From: Balamuthia mandrillaris
Lineage: Eukaryota > Discosea > Longamoebia > Balamuthiidae
Reading direction: 5' to 3'
Length of the DNA stretch: 64,000 nt
Assembly: GCA_031835245.1 (NCBI GenBank)
Contig: JAVKOQ010000286.1
Location: 1-64,000, forward strand
In this document: positions 52,941-64,000 of the stretch, piece by piece
Position numbering within the stretch: the first letter of the stretch is position 1
Layout: every line of letters starts with the position of its first letter
Made by a program: the position numbers and the translations under genes
Notes under the pieces: model-generated
The model's database searches: none
Seen by the model: only the letters and a program-made list of their open reading frames with translations
What the model was told of the DNA's origin: nothing

Positions 52941-53041
52941 GGCCCTTTGGTGTAAGTTGGCATCACGCCCCTGCATTGATTAACCGACTAAGTCTCCATT
53001 CCTTTACAGAGGGAGGTCCCAGTTCGACTCTGGGAAGGGCC
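52941..53041 (+). tRNA. tRNA-like gene with ~30-nt insert (copy 2)
   Basis: Perfect acceptor stem GGCCCTT/AAGGGCC, the same D-arm and T-arm as copy 1 (CCCAG TTCGACT CTGGG), and an intron-like insert of different sequence ending in the shared CATTCCTTTACAG. The anticodon stem CCCCT/AGAGG has one mismatch. Isotype unresolved. A T5 run follows at about 53062. Flanks differ from copy 1, so only the tRNA unit is shared. Confidence 0.48.
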
Positions 53042-53095
53042 GTTAACATCATCATATCGCCGTTTTTGTTTTTTTCTTCGCAGAAAGAGAATAGT

Positions 53096-54307
53096 TTATT
53101 CAGAAGAGGGAGGGGTTGCTCCTTCTTGTTCTTCGGTTTCTTGTTGTGTTGTTGATGTCTCCTCATCCATTTTGGTGGAGGAAGAGGCTTCTTCTCCTTC
53201 CTCTTGTTCTGTTTGCTTTTCCGTCGCCTCTCCCTTTTCTTCCCCAACAGGAACAGAGGGTGATGAAGAAGCACCAGCACCTTCTTCGTCATCATGAACC
53301 TTAAACACCAGCGCCACGTTATCATCTGAGGAAGAGACCACCATTTCTCCATCCCTACTTTTGTTTCATCAGAAACGAAGAAATAACAAAACAATAATAG
53401 GATGGAAGAGAGCGTACGGAGAGACGTCAAAGTCCAGCACAATATCCTGATGGCCCTCCCACGTTTTTACGCAAGTACCAGTTCGACCATCCCACAAACG
53501 AAGACTCCTATCCACTGAACAAGAATACAAAAGTGGCTCCGTTGGATGCCATTTGAGTTTGACGATGCCATCACCGTGTCCTTTGCATGTGGTCCGAAGT
53601 TGCATTGTATTCAGGTCCCAAATCCTTATTTCAGAGTCCATTGAGCCTGACGCAGCCAACGGAAGCCTAACACATAAAAGAAGCCACGAGAGAGAGGGAG
53701 AGAGAGAGAGAGAACGAAAGAGAGTGAATAAGAAAACGTTAACACACACAAGAAAATTATAAACGTCAGCACCAATAATAACAGAAAGATATCTACGTAC
53801 ACATTACAAAAGCCAACAGACTCCACAGATTCCGTGTGACCGGTAAAGTCAGCCAAGACCCGCCCCGTTCGAATGTTGACCAGCTTGGCTGTCTGGTCAT
53901 GTGAGCCCGTGATGACGATGGACTCCTCCGGATGGCAGTCCAGGCAGATAATTCCCTCCTCATGGAAGCCGTGTCCTTTGATGGTGTGCACCGTTTGAGC
54001 TGTCTTTGGGTCCCACACACGCACTGTGCCGTCCTCGCTGCCAGTCACCACACGTTTGCCATTGCCAGAGAAGGCGCCGCAAGTGACAGGGCCATTGTGT
54101 CCGGCAAAGACGTTCATGCACTTGCCGAGGGAGGCCAGCCACATCCAGCAAGTACCATCGCTGGAACCGCCTAAGACGACGTTGCCCTTTTGATGCCATG
54201 ATATCCACTTTGTTTGAAAGAAACGGAAAAGCAAACACGACAAAATAGTGAGCATATAACAAACAAAGTAGCAGAGAGACTGCAAGAGCAGAGAGAAGAA
54301 AGAGGCT

Positions 54308-54338
<31 letters not shown>

Positions 54339-54357
54339 AAGAAAGAAAGAAAGAAAA

Positions 54358-54421
<64 letters not shown>

Positions 54422-55287
54422 AACGACAAGAAAGAAAGACACGACAAGAAAGAAAGAAAGAAAGAAACGACAAGAAAGAAAGAAAGAAAGAAACGACAAG
54501 AAAGAAAGCAAGAAACGACAAGAAAGAAAGAGAGGAGAATGACATACATCCACACCCTCCTGTGGTCCGTCCAAAGTCTGCACCAAGGCTCCGGACTCCA
54601 CGTTCCACACCTTCACCGTGGCGTCCATACAGGCGGTGGCCAGCAGCGTGCCATCGTGGTTGAAGCCCACGTCGACCACCGTGTCCGTGTGCCCCTCCAG
54701 CTTGGCCAGGGTCTCCCCCGTTTGTACGTCCCAGAGGTAGGCCACGTCGTCACCGCCGCCTGTGGCCGCGATGTTGGGCCGTTTCTGGTTGATGGCCACA
54801 CAGTAGACCGAGTCTTTGTGTTTGGTTTTTTTTTTTTGGCAAAAGAGAAGAAAAACGCATCAAAAAAAGAACAAGAGAAGGGAAGGGAAGGGAAGGAAAA
54901 ACCTGTGTGAGAGAAAAAGCCTTGAACAGAGTCGTCGGGGATTTCCATCATGCCCTCCTCGCCATCGGTGGTCGCTCCTCCTCCCTCTTCTCCCTCACCG
55001 CCTTCTCCTCCTTCATCCTCATCCTCATCCCCTGAGACGATCTCCACCTCATCCCCTTCCACCAACACATCGTCGTCCACGCCGGCCAACAAGTCCTCCT
55101 CCTCGCCTTCTTCGATGATTATTCCCTCCTCCTTCTCCGCTTGTTTGTCCCTCTGTGGCTCTTCGAGCGTCAATTTGTCGCGAAGCTCCTCGCTTACAGC
55201 CTCTTCTTCTCCTTCATCTACTTTACGGGCTGTGATCTCTTGTACCGAGGGAGCCTCGCCGTCCTTACCTCCTCCAGCGGTATCCAT
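53096..55287 (-). CDS. AAMP/Sqt1-like WD40 protein
   Basis: Five exons on the minus strand: 55287-54903, 54813-54548, 54207-53801, 53666-53418, 53357-53096; 522 aa. A very acidic N-terminus (about 1-125) precedes seven or eight WD repeats: SVYCVAINQKR, GGDDVAYLWDVQTGETL, DATVKVWNVESG, WHQKGNVVLGGSSDGTCWMW, EDGTVRVWDPKTA, GSHDQTAKLV, SVESVGFCNVLPLAASGSMD, DRSLRLWDGRTG. The WHP..G..DG..WMW repeat and the ESVGFC..PLAA..D block are characteristic of AAMP and yeast Sqt1, which chaperones uL16 (Rpl10) during 60S assembly. The C-terminus is an acidic Thr/Gln-rich tail. One intron contains about 200 nt of GAAA and GAAACGACAA repeats. Confidence 0.92.
54309..54535. repeat. (GAAA)n with GACAAG variants in an AAMP intron
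   Basis: About 225 nt of GA and GAAA units interspersed with GAAACGACAAGAAA on the plus strand, inside intron 54547-54208 of a minus-strand gene. The same variant unit occurs at about 43513-43545. Confidence 0.95.
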
Positions 55288-55957
55288 TGCGGTTGCGTGG
55301 TGCGTGTTTCGGATGTTTTTCTTCTTTTCTTTCTTCTTTCCTAAATACTTTAATCGCGCAGCATTTGTGCACGAGCGGAGCAGAACAGGGAGCCTAGCCA
55401 GGAATATGACCACAAAAAGTGCTCATATAAATTTTGTCGACTCAGTGATCTGTAAGCAAATTCAAAGTTGGCAATTTTTGATTGGTCGTTTGAATGATTC
55501 GATCGAACGATCGATTCCAGCGTTGCCCTTCTCCATCGCCTCTCCGGACAACGCTGTGTCTCATGTCCTTGCTCGTATCCTTCATTCCATTCAGCCAAAA
55601 AAAATTGAGAAGAAAAAAAAATAAATACCCAAGACGAACAAGAAAGAAAGCGAATAGGAGAAAGAAAAGAAAAGAACAACAAAAAAAAAAAAAAGAGTAG
55701 CGCGCGTTTTTTTTTTCCCCCGCGAGCCGAAGAAGAGAACAGCAAGAAGAAAAAAAGTCTTTTTTCTTTTTTTCTTCTTCTTCTTCTTCTTCTTCTTCTT
55801 CTTCTTCTTCGGAAATAAAACGAGACAAACAAAAAAAGCTTCTGGACTTTTGAAAAAAAACAACGCAAAAGGGTATACGAGTACTACCTATTTATTTTTT
55901 TTTTTTTGAAAAATCTATACAATCGTTTTAACTGAAGGCTTTTTATTTATTTTTCCT

Positions 55958-56003
<46 letters not shown>

Positions 56004-56050
56004 ATCTGAAGAAACAGATCGAACGATAACAAAGAATAAAGCGTTAAGAG
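55288..56050. other. Divergent promoter between AAMP-like and giant gene
   Basis: Contains GTCGAC at 55436, (TTC)n at about 55775-55810, A-runs and a (CT)n tract at 55962-55998 just before the giant gene's start. No gene is seen. Confidence 0.45.
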
Positions 56051-56522
56051 ATGGGAAACATCGATTCCACGCTCCAAACCTCCGCCCATGCCGGCACAAC
56101 ACAATCGAGTGGCACCAGCGGCGGACCGCCTCCCTCTACCACCGCCCAATCTCCTGGAGGTGGCGGAGCGGATCTTTTCTCCCTTTCCTCATTGCTCTCC
56201 ACCCTGAACGAGGACCTGGAGCGGCTGCAAGAGCTGGAGGAGAGCTGGTTCAACCTGCTGGATGACGAGTGGGTGGTCACGCGCCACCTCGGCCGGCTGG
56301 AGAGCTCGCAGACGCGCTGGGCCAGCGATGATGAGCTGCTGGCCAAGCTGAAGCGGCGGAAGGAGAAGGGGAGGGACATTGAGAACGCGCTCGCCCTGCT
56401 CTGCGAGCAGTACCTGCATCTCAACCAAACACAGATCAAGTGGCTGACCAAGGAAATAGCTTCCATTTGTGCTCACAGTAACATTTTCTTCAGCTCTCAT
56501 CCTCGATCTCGATCTCGATCTT

Positions 56523-56566
<44 letters not shown>

Positions 56567-57724
56567 CTTCTCGTTCGCTGTCCTTTTCTTCTCTGCTCTT
56601 TTTTCTCTATTCTCATTTCTTTATTTTTCTCTTTCTTCTATTTCTTGTGTCTCTTTTGCTGTTGTTCATTAAATATATCACTCCTTGAAAACCAGGCACA
56701 TCCAGTTTTGATACGCTGCTTTCCTTGAGGAAGAAGCATCTAGAGAACAGTCACCTGGCACTTCTTCGCTCGCACATGAGATTGGGCGTAATTCGTAGGT
56801 GTTGGGATAAGCGTGCGGAGGAGGAGCTCAAGACACGAAGGGGTGAGTTTGTGCTCAACCTCTTCAACAATTGTGACTCGGAGGAAGCTGGCGTTCTGAA
56901 GGTGTTACTGGCGAGGTTGGCAGAACTGCCCAACCTCCACTTGTCCTTATCAGAAGAGGTGGCCAACTTTCTTGAGCTTCAAGCAGCTGGTAACGCCTTC
57001 ATTCCTTGTTGCCCTTAATGTTCTCTTTTTCGTCGTTTCGTTTCTCTCTTTCTCTTCCCTCTTTTTCCCTTCTTCCTAGTCACTTGGTTTGTTTCCTTTC
57101 TTGGTTTGTTTTCTCATGTGATCATCCCTCCTTGCTATTTGTTCTTATTTACTACTTCAGCCAAAGAAGCAATGCCATCTGACGTAGAAGACAAATCCAA
57201 GGGCAAGGAAAAAGTAGAGACGTCATCATCAGCATTGACATCATCTTCCCAAGATAAACCAGCAACACAAACCTCTCCTGTCAAGAAAAGCCTTCCAAGC
57301 CTGCAAGAGCAAGAAGAGCACAAGCGTAGCCGACGGTTGAGTGTGAAGGAAGAGAAAGAAGAAGAAAAGCAGTTCAGAAAGAGTCTTTTGTATATGCTCA
57401 CCAATCATGTGTGGAACCGTGCCAAGCAAGCCATCTCTCGTGCTGCTACTTCTTACCAACAACCAGAGGAGGAAGCATCACAGGCAACGTCTTCTTCCAA
57501 AGACAAAGACAAGGACACCAAGTCCTCTTCAAAGGGAGATCTGCCTTATTTCCCATCATTGACTCTGTTGACAGCTTTGCAAAAAGATCTCATTCGGCAG
57601 GTTGTTTGTTGCAAGGACAACCAAGACCCTGCGTTCCGCATGTTCCTCTTGTATGTGCGACTTACGCTGGAGCTTGCTATTGAGTTTCAGGATGCTGTTG
57701 TTGCTACCAACTTGTTTTTGACAC

Positions 57725-57760
<36 letters not shown>

Positions 57761-60700
57761 TTTCTGTTTTCTTTATAATGTCCCTTTAAGACTCTTCTTT
57801 CCCTTTGAAACTTCTTTAATGAACTGTTCATTAATAGGTAATAGTCCAGGCAAATCGATGGACGCATATCTCCTTCGCAGCATAGACGCTTCTCCTCTCA
57901 ACCAACTTTTACGCTACCTTCTCTTAGCTGTGTCGCTTTTTTGCTCTCCTACTTTGAGCCCTCCCTCTACCGTGACGCAAGCCAGCTCTGCCACTGCTCC
58001 CTATGTCTGGCGGTACTTTGACTTTCGAGACGAGCTTTCAGAGAATATGTTGCCACTGTTGGTGGAGTTTATGAAGCGGCTGGACTCGTTTAACATCAAG
58101 TCCACTACCATCACCGCTGAGGAAATGGACTATTTGGACACAGAGCGAGTGGTCTCTTCCTCTTGTTATGGCAATGCGATGGCGCCCGCTATGGAAGTGG
58201 AAAGCCCTCACAAGTACTACCCGGATGCCGATGAGGAGAAGGTCATCACCATTCCAGGTGCCACTCACTTATGTGTAACCTTTGATCCCAGATGCAGCAC
58301 CAAAGTACGCCTTACGTCCTCTTTTCTTCCTTGGCTTAGTTAGCTCATTTCTTTTTCTTGTCTCATGTTTGCTCATTTGTATCGGTCTCCTTTAAAAGGA
58401 TAACGGAGATTGGCTTCAGCTGTACCGAGGACCGTTCCAAACAGAGCCTATTCTGACCAAATTTTGTGGCCCAAGCACCAATTGGCCCAAAGTTCCGATC
58501 ATCGTGCCCGGCGACACTGTCGTATTTCATTTCCACTCCAACTCCTTCCAAACCTACTGGGGCTATCGTTGCATCGTCACTCCTTTAGTGTTGGGGCAGT
58601 GCCGCAGCTGGCTTTACGAGCTTGAAAGAACAGTGGCTCACCTTACGGCTAACTCTTTAGGTTGCATGCTCATTGGACCGAGAGTTACATCCTTGGAAAA
58701 ACGTTATGAACCTTTGTTGCAGTCTCCACTCTTTAGCGGTGGATGGGAAGAGGAGCAAATGTTTGAAGAAGATTCCTCTTCTTCTAAAAAAACACAAGAT
58801 AGGATGGAAGCGGAAGAAGAGGAAGAGGAAGAGGAAGGGGGTGAGCAAGCGGAAGAAGGGGAAAGAAGGAAAAGCAGAAGCAGAGCTGCTAGCAATAACA
58901 GAAGGAAAGGAAGAAAACGTAAAAAAGCAGACGAGGCAGCAGAGTTCTTGGAAGACTTTATCAAAGATGAGAACTCGATGGGAGCGAAAATGTTTCTCAC
59001 TCTCACACGCAAACACTTGCCCATGTCGCCTACAGACATGATGGGAGGCCCTCATGTCGCTCTCGCGACACGCTATTACATCGCCACCAACGTGAAGCAT
59101 TTGGGACTAGCGGCAGCAGCCATGAACTCCGAGACACGCACTGAGGAACAGACCAGCCAACTGGTAGAAATTTGTAGGGAGGCTCAAAAGGTGAGGCGAT
59201 GGATCGTGCAGACCTCGCAACATAGATTGTTGCAGGAGGAGGAACGTCTGGAGGAAGAAAGAGAACTGGCCAGGCAACGTGGTGAGACTTTGCCCGACAA
59301 GGAAAAGGAGAGACAGCCCGAATTTGCGGATCCAAAGTGAGTTTTCTGTTTCCCCCTTTCTTTTTCTTAGTTTCACAAACCTCATTTTGTTTTTCCGTGC
59401 TAAACGTTTGCTTGTACTTGTACCCTGAAATAGTGCTAAATACTTTGAGCTCAGCAATCAAGTCATTGAGAACATGAAGCTGTTGCTTCGTCTTAAGTCT
59501 TGCACCTCTACCCCTGGGCTCTCATCCTCCACTTCCTTGGGACATGGCGGTACATGTGGAGAGGAGGAGGAGTTTCTTACCACGGAGGAGAAATTCATCT
59601 CCTCCATGTCCTCCGCTCTCTCGCCAACTATGTCACGCAGGCTCAACAAGAAAAAGGGCAAGCAGCAAAGAAACTTTGTCAGTCTTCGCCAATCGCAGGA
59701 GAGTCAAGAGGACAAGTCCTCTTTGCAGCTGTGGAAATCTCTCTTTGAAACTTGGCAAGCGCTTCAAAGTCATCACAGGCATCACCACCAACAGGGAAGA
59801 GGCTTTTTGACCAACAGCAAGGGACGCAGACAGAGAAGACAAAACCTTTTTGCTACCCTACCCGTTCATATCTTTTCGTTCATACAGAACGAGGGAGAAA
59901 GTGGATCTACCTCGACACTCATAGAGCTGTTGAACAGGAGATTGACCAGAGCAAGGTTTGTAAATGAGAGAGAGGTGTCATTTCGTTGTCTTTTTTTCCA
60001 CTCTAAAATCATAATAATCGGAAAATAGGGGAAGGATAGCAGCGTTGAACGCGTTGTACGAGTTGCTAACGAGCTTGAAGTTGACCTCGGTGCAACATGA
60101 CATGCTCAAAGTGGTAGGTCCCGCGCTGGTCACCATGCGGCATTATCTGAAAGATGTTTTGGTGCGCGAAAAAATACCCTTTATCATCCCATTTGCTTCT
60201 TTGCCTCACCTTTGTAACCCCTTTTGTTCAAAACACGGAAAAATAAAGGCATGCGGTCCTGCCTTTGAGAAGAAATTAGAAGTATCGTTTGTACATTTGT
60301 ATTCATACTTGGCAAAGGTAACGTCTCTTTCCTGTCTTTTTTTCTCCAAGTTCGATGCTAATACAGTCAATTTTATTCAGTTATTGGTGAACGAGTCGTT
60401 GGATCCAACTACACGAGCCCTCTCATTGCAAGCATGGTGCTTGTCTTTCATGCCCAAAGACCATCCGTTCCTCATGCACGTCCAAATTTTTGATACTCTA
60501 CGCAAGTTAACTTTCCAAGGCTTGCACGCTTCTTCCTCATCTCAACAATATCTTACCGAAAGCGAGAAAGAGGAAGTACTGAGCAAAGGAAAACAGCATT
60601 TAGAAACAAATGCAGAAAAGAGTTGTGACAAGAAACTGGATCAACGTTTCAAGCACTTGGCGAGCCTTACTTACCGTTTACTCGTTATCGTGTGCGTTGG

Positions 60701-63700
60701 TCAGAACAAAGGATCTCGTGAGACTAACAACAACGGTGCCAACAACAAAGAACAAACGACGATGATAACGGATGCAAAGTCGAAAGAGGAAGAAGAAAAA
60801 GTAACAGACAAGTTAGATACATTCCAGCAACACGTGCTGGATGTAATATTTTCGGATATCACAGGCTCTATCGCAAAACTAGGACAAAAGAGAAAGAATT
60901 TTGTATCGCCAACGATGACCAGAGGAGGCGAACAAGACGACGAAACAGAATTTGAAAATGGTGGCGGGGAGGTAAGCTCTCAAATAGCAACCAATTACGA
61001 CCACAAGATTGATGACTATCATCAAGAGGAACGATTCTGTTACTCCACGCTTTTGCTTTTGGGCGTCATTAGCATTCGCGAAGGAGAAGGCGAAGTTTCA
61101 ACCGTTCTTGCTCTTGCTTCTTCCTCTTCATCATCAGCATCTTCCTCTTCCTCTTCTGCTTCTCCCTCTTCCTCTCCAATGCTTTCCAGTCGAGCAGCAA
61201 CTCTCGCTGTTCCTTCTTCTGCTACTTCCACTTTATCTCCGAAGATAAACCTTCGTCGTTCCGCATCCGCACTTTCAACCTCTTCTTCTGGAGTGATGAC
61301 CTCTCCCAAAGTTCTCAAAGTCTTTTTGCAGCTGTTACGTTTGGGCACACCTCGCATTCAACGACTAGTGTTGCGTTTGCTTCGTCACGTACTGCCTAAG
61401 ATTGATCCCGCTTTATTCATCACAAACGCAGAATTGAGACAAGAATTACGTCTTTACAAAGACTGGGATGAGCTGTTTTGTTGCTCTAGGAAAGATTTGC
61501 TTCATGACTTTGGCACTACGTCGGAAGAGAATGGATCGATGATGGAACTGGAGCAAGGGACAAAGACGGATGAAGATGATCTGACTCCAGAAATGGCCTT
61601 CATTCACTGCTTCTTCGATGTGATAGGTCGAGCGTTGGAGATTCAGATTCACACTGATCGTGCTGCCTCCTCCTCTTCTTCCTCTTCCTCTTCGCCATCA
61701 TCTTCTTCATCGATGTTTTCAGGACTGTTAGCGATGAACATAGAAACGGAGGAAGAGGGTACGGCCAACATATCACTTATACAAAATCCTTTGTCTCCCT
61801 CCAAAACACTCTCCCCCTCCTTGCAAAACTATCGCGACGGACAAGTCAAGTTCAACGAAATCTCTGAAATGGTCATGCTCTTCCGTCACCTCCTAAATAC
61901 TACCACTAGTTCTTCTTCTTACATTCCACAATGGACGATGTTGTTACAACAAGCTATGTTGCAAGCCATCCAAAATATTCCTTCTATGGTTGATTCTGCT
62001 ACTCAAACCATACGCTCTTCGTTCTACAACGACCTTCTTAAGAGCAACAGCAACAATAACCATAAAATCTTATGGAGAGCTTTTGCTGCGCTTAGCATTA
62101 TTGGTGGACACACCGATCGCATGAGAGTGGGAGCAAGAGTGGCGACCAAAACCGAGGGAGCGCAGCAGGAGAGTGGCACTGTTACCTTCTACGATCGTGA
62201 CTCTGCGGAAGCCAGAGTCATCTTCGATTCTAATATGGGACAGATCATCAAGGTCTCTTCTGAAATGCTCCGACCTATTCCTGAGGTTTGTTTTTCTTCC
62301 TTTTTTCATCCTCCCTTCTTCTCTTCTTCCTTCTTATTTTAATTTGATGAGTGTAGATTGCTGCCAACACGGAAAGGTTCCCGATTACAGCGGATGTGAT
62401 TCCCTCCGTCATTCTTTTTGCAGTGGAGCCTTTGCAAACAAAAAGTCGTCGCTCTGATCTCCTTTCTTCTAGCTCTGGAACAGGAGGCAACAAGAATTCA
62501 ACCCACAACTCCCGCCTTAGCAAGATTGCTAAAGCTCAAGTGAAGCCAAAGCTTAAGCCAAAGGCTAAAAAGGTTCATCACTAGTTTCTCTTTGTGCTGT
62601 CTGGACATACTAACACTTCCATAAAGGATAAGTCCTCTTCACAAGTCAAAAAGGAACCGTGGTCTTGTCCAGCGTGCACATTTATCAACATACCGGCCGC
62701 TCAAAACTGCGAGATTTGTAATACAGCAAACCCTGCAATGGGTCCCCTTAAGTCGGCTTTCTTGAAGAAACAAGAATCGGATTCCTCCATCGAGAGCTCC
62801 GCTAGTGACTCTCACGAAGAGTTTATAGATGTTGACAATATCGTCTTCGAGGAAGACGAAACGCTAAGTGATGGTATCTTTCTTTCTCCCTCCTTTATTT
62901 CTTTTGTTCTTCTGACGTTTTTTTTTCCTTTTTGCAATTATAAAGATGAAGAGGAAGTAGATGCTGGTCACTGCGCTGCTGATCTTCTTTTCCACCAACT
63001 GCGTTCCCGCGTGTTGAAATATCTCTGCACTGCTCTTGCCGACAAGAATGGTTCCTCCACTTCAGAGCTTTACGCTCAAAAGCTGTTTCCGACTTTATTG
63101 AAGATGGCCATCTCTCCCACTCAACTGGATGAGTTTCACAGTCTCGAAAACATGGAAAAGATCGAGGACCGTTTATGGGAATTGCTTTACGGCATTCGCG
63201 ATCAGTTTTATCCAACACAACACCACAAAGAGGAAGGAGGGCGCAAAGATGAAACCATTGGTAAAGCGAATGAAAAAACGATGAAGAAGTTTGTTTTCAA
63301 GGATGAGATTTATGCTGTTCGTGATCGATGGAACAGAACGAGCCGTCTTAAATACTCTCCATTGAATTTGTTGCAATTCCACCTTCCTACGGCTATGGAT
63401 CGAGGTTTGACCTTCTCCTTTCTGCTCCTTTTATTCCCCTTTCTTTTTTTCTCACACGACAAACAAAACAGGAACTGCACGAAACATCGCGTTTTCTCTG
63501 CGTAATCCTCGTTTGATGATGGGTCAATGCCCAGATCCCCAAAGCATTGGCCTTGCCAAAGCCAACTACTCCATTCCTAACACTGTTCCCGCTTTTTACT
63601 TTGAAGTCAAAATCCTTGGCGAGAAACGCAACAACTCTGGCGCCTCTTCTTCGGAAGGCCATAAATATCCAAGGTTGATGATCCTTCTCGCTTATCTAGC

Positions 63701-64000
63701 TTCCCGTTTCTTTGGCTTTCTCTTCTATCTTCTATAAGCTTTGCTTCTTTGTTTGTTGATGGATTGTTTTGTTGATGGATATTTTTAGAGTTGCAATAGG
63801 ACTGTATCGTGATGGCATGCCGCTCTTTGGTAGTCCCGGCAACAACAGCTATTGCTTCCAGGCTGACGAGGGAGCCACCTACCACAATTCCGACCTTCCC
63901 GTGGACCCCGCCTACGGCCCTCGCTGCGGCGTCGGTGACGTGATCGGTTGCGGTTGGTCCCACAGACTTGGCATTCTCTTCTTCACGAAGAACGGACAGA
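56051..64000 (+). CDS. Giant CUB-like / RanBP2-ZnF / SPRY protein (ZZEF1/HERC-like), 3' end beyond window
   Basis: Exons: 56051-56477, 56696-56989, 57161-57724, 57838-58304, 58399-59336, 59434-59955, 60029-62285, 62357-62572, 62627-62873, 62946-63404, 63472-63673, 63789->64000; at least 2268 aa. It begins MGNIDS, a good N-myristoylation signal. At about 560-650 a CUB/PHR-like domain (GATHLCVTFDPRCSTK joined to DNGDWLQLYRGPF, then WGYRCIVTP) resembles the region of ZZEF1. A long helical region follows with Ser-rich inserts, then a RanBP2 zinc finger (WSCPACTFINIPAAQNCEIC) and a SPRY domain starting near GTARNIAFSLRNPR and still open at the edge (VAIGLYRDGMPLFG). Two short in-frame segments, 60162-60248 and 60318-60350, have splice signals and may be introns. 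A HECT or ZZ domain would be expected downstream. Confidence 0.82.
56525..56562. repeat. (CT)n in intron 1 of the giant gene
   Basis: (CT)n on the sense strand in intron 56478-56695; another lies at about 57729-57755 in intron 57725-57837. Confidence 0.9.

Noticed and set aside
4826-55441. GTCGAC as a promoter motif
   Set aside because: About ten sites lie near promoters, but around sixteen are expected by chance for a 6-mer in 64 kb, so enrichment is not shown.
1-64000. CRISPR arrays, prokaryotic operons or ribosome binding sites
   Set aside because: The window is eukaryotic with spliced genes; repeats are microsatellites without spacer structure.

Overview
The window is nuclear DNA of an intron-rich unicellular eukaryote. 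About 28 protein genes lie on both strands at roughly one per 2 kb. Most are split by short GT-AG introns (about 35-350 nt). Exons are relatively GC-rich with NNC/NNG codon preference, and introns are T- or pyrimidine-rich. Lineage cannot be fixed from the sequence. The gene set (OXA1, UQCC1, TAF1B, GRAM and F-box proteins, an EFCAB9-like EF-hand protein) fits a mitochondriate, probably flagellate-derived protist. Introns full of (CT)n repeats recall rhizarian or foraminiferal genomes, but that is only a weak inference. For most multi-exon genes below I joined exons by eye; the joined lengths are exact multiples of three and the phases agree.

Layout. 0.4-3.0 kb: EFCAB9-like EF-hand protein and an F-box protein (+). 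3.4-11.9 kb (-): coiled-coil membrane protein, a 1394-aa GRAM-C2-EF-hand phosphatidylserine decarboxylase, and a DUF4326 protein. 12.3-19.2 kb: Rab GTPase (+), PUB-domain protein (-), SR splicing factor (+), an F-box/Ras-like GTPase fusion with a CaaX tail (+), a four-TM protein (-). 19.7-29.4 kb: secreted Cys-rich protein, guanylate kinase, prefoldin 4 (-), UQCC1/CBP3, sulfotransferase-like protein, RanBP2-ZnF/PB1 protein. 29.5-44.4 kb: TAF1B/Rrn7-like protein carrying a 4CXXC_R1 zinc finger (-), SnoaL-like protein (+), metallothionein-like protein (-), ARP4/BAF53 (+), OXA1 (-), TCAIM-like protein (+), RPR2/RPP21-like RNase P subunit (-). 44.6-53.1 kb: two related tRNA-like genes, a secreted Cys-rich protein, and a complete 6.65-kb non-LTR retrotransposon with a 15-bp target-site duplication. 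53.1-64 kb: AAMP/Sqt1 WD40 protein (-) and the first 2.2 thousand residues of a giant ZZEF1/HERC-like protein with CUB-like, RanBP2-ZnF and SPRY domains (+, running off the edge).

The genes do not form one pathway. Recurrent themes are mitochondrial biogenesis (OXA1, UQCC1, TCAIM-like), chromatin and Pol I (ARP4, TAF1B-like), RNA processing (SR protein, RPR2), and membrane lipid or trafficking (PSD, Rab). The most unusual points are three domain fusions, the retrotransposon with an ORF1 frameshift at an A-run, an inverted and direct duplication of the UQCC1 3' end, and microsatellites whose strand orientation tracks the strand of the gene they sit in.
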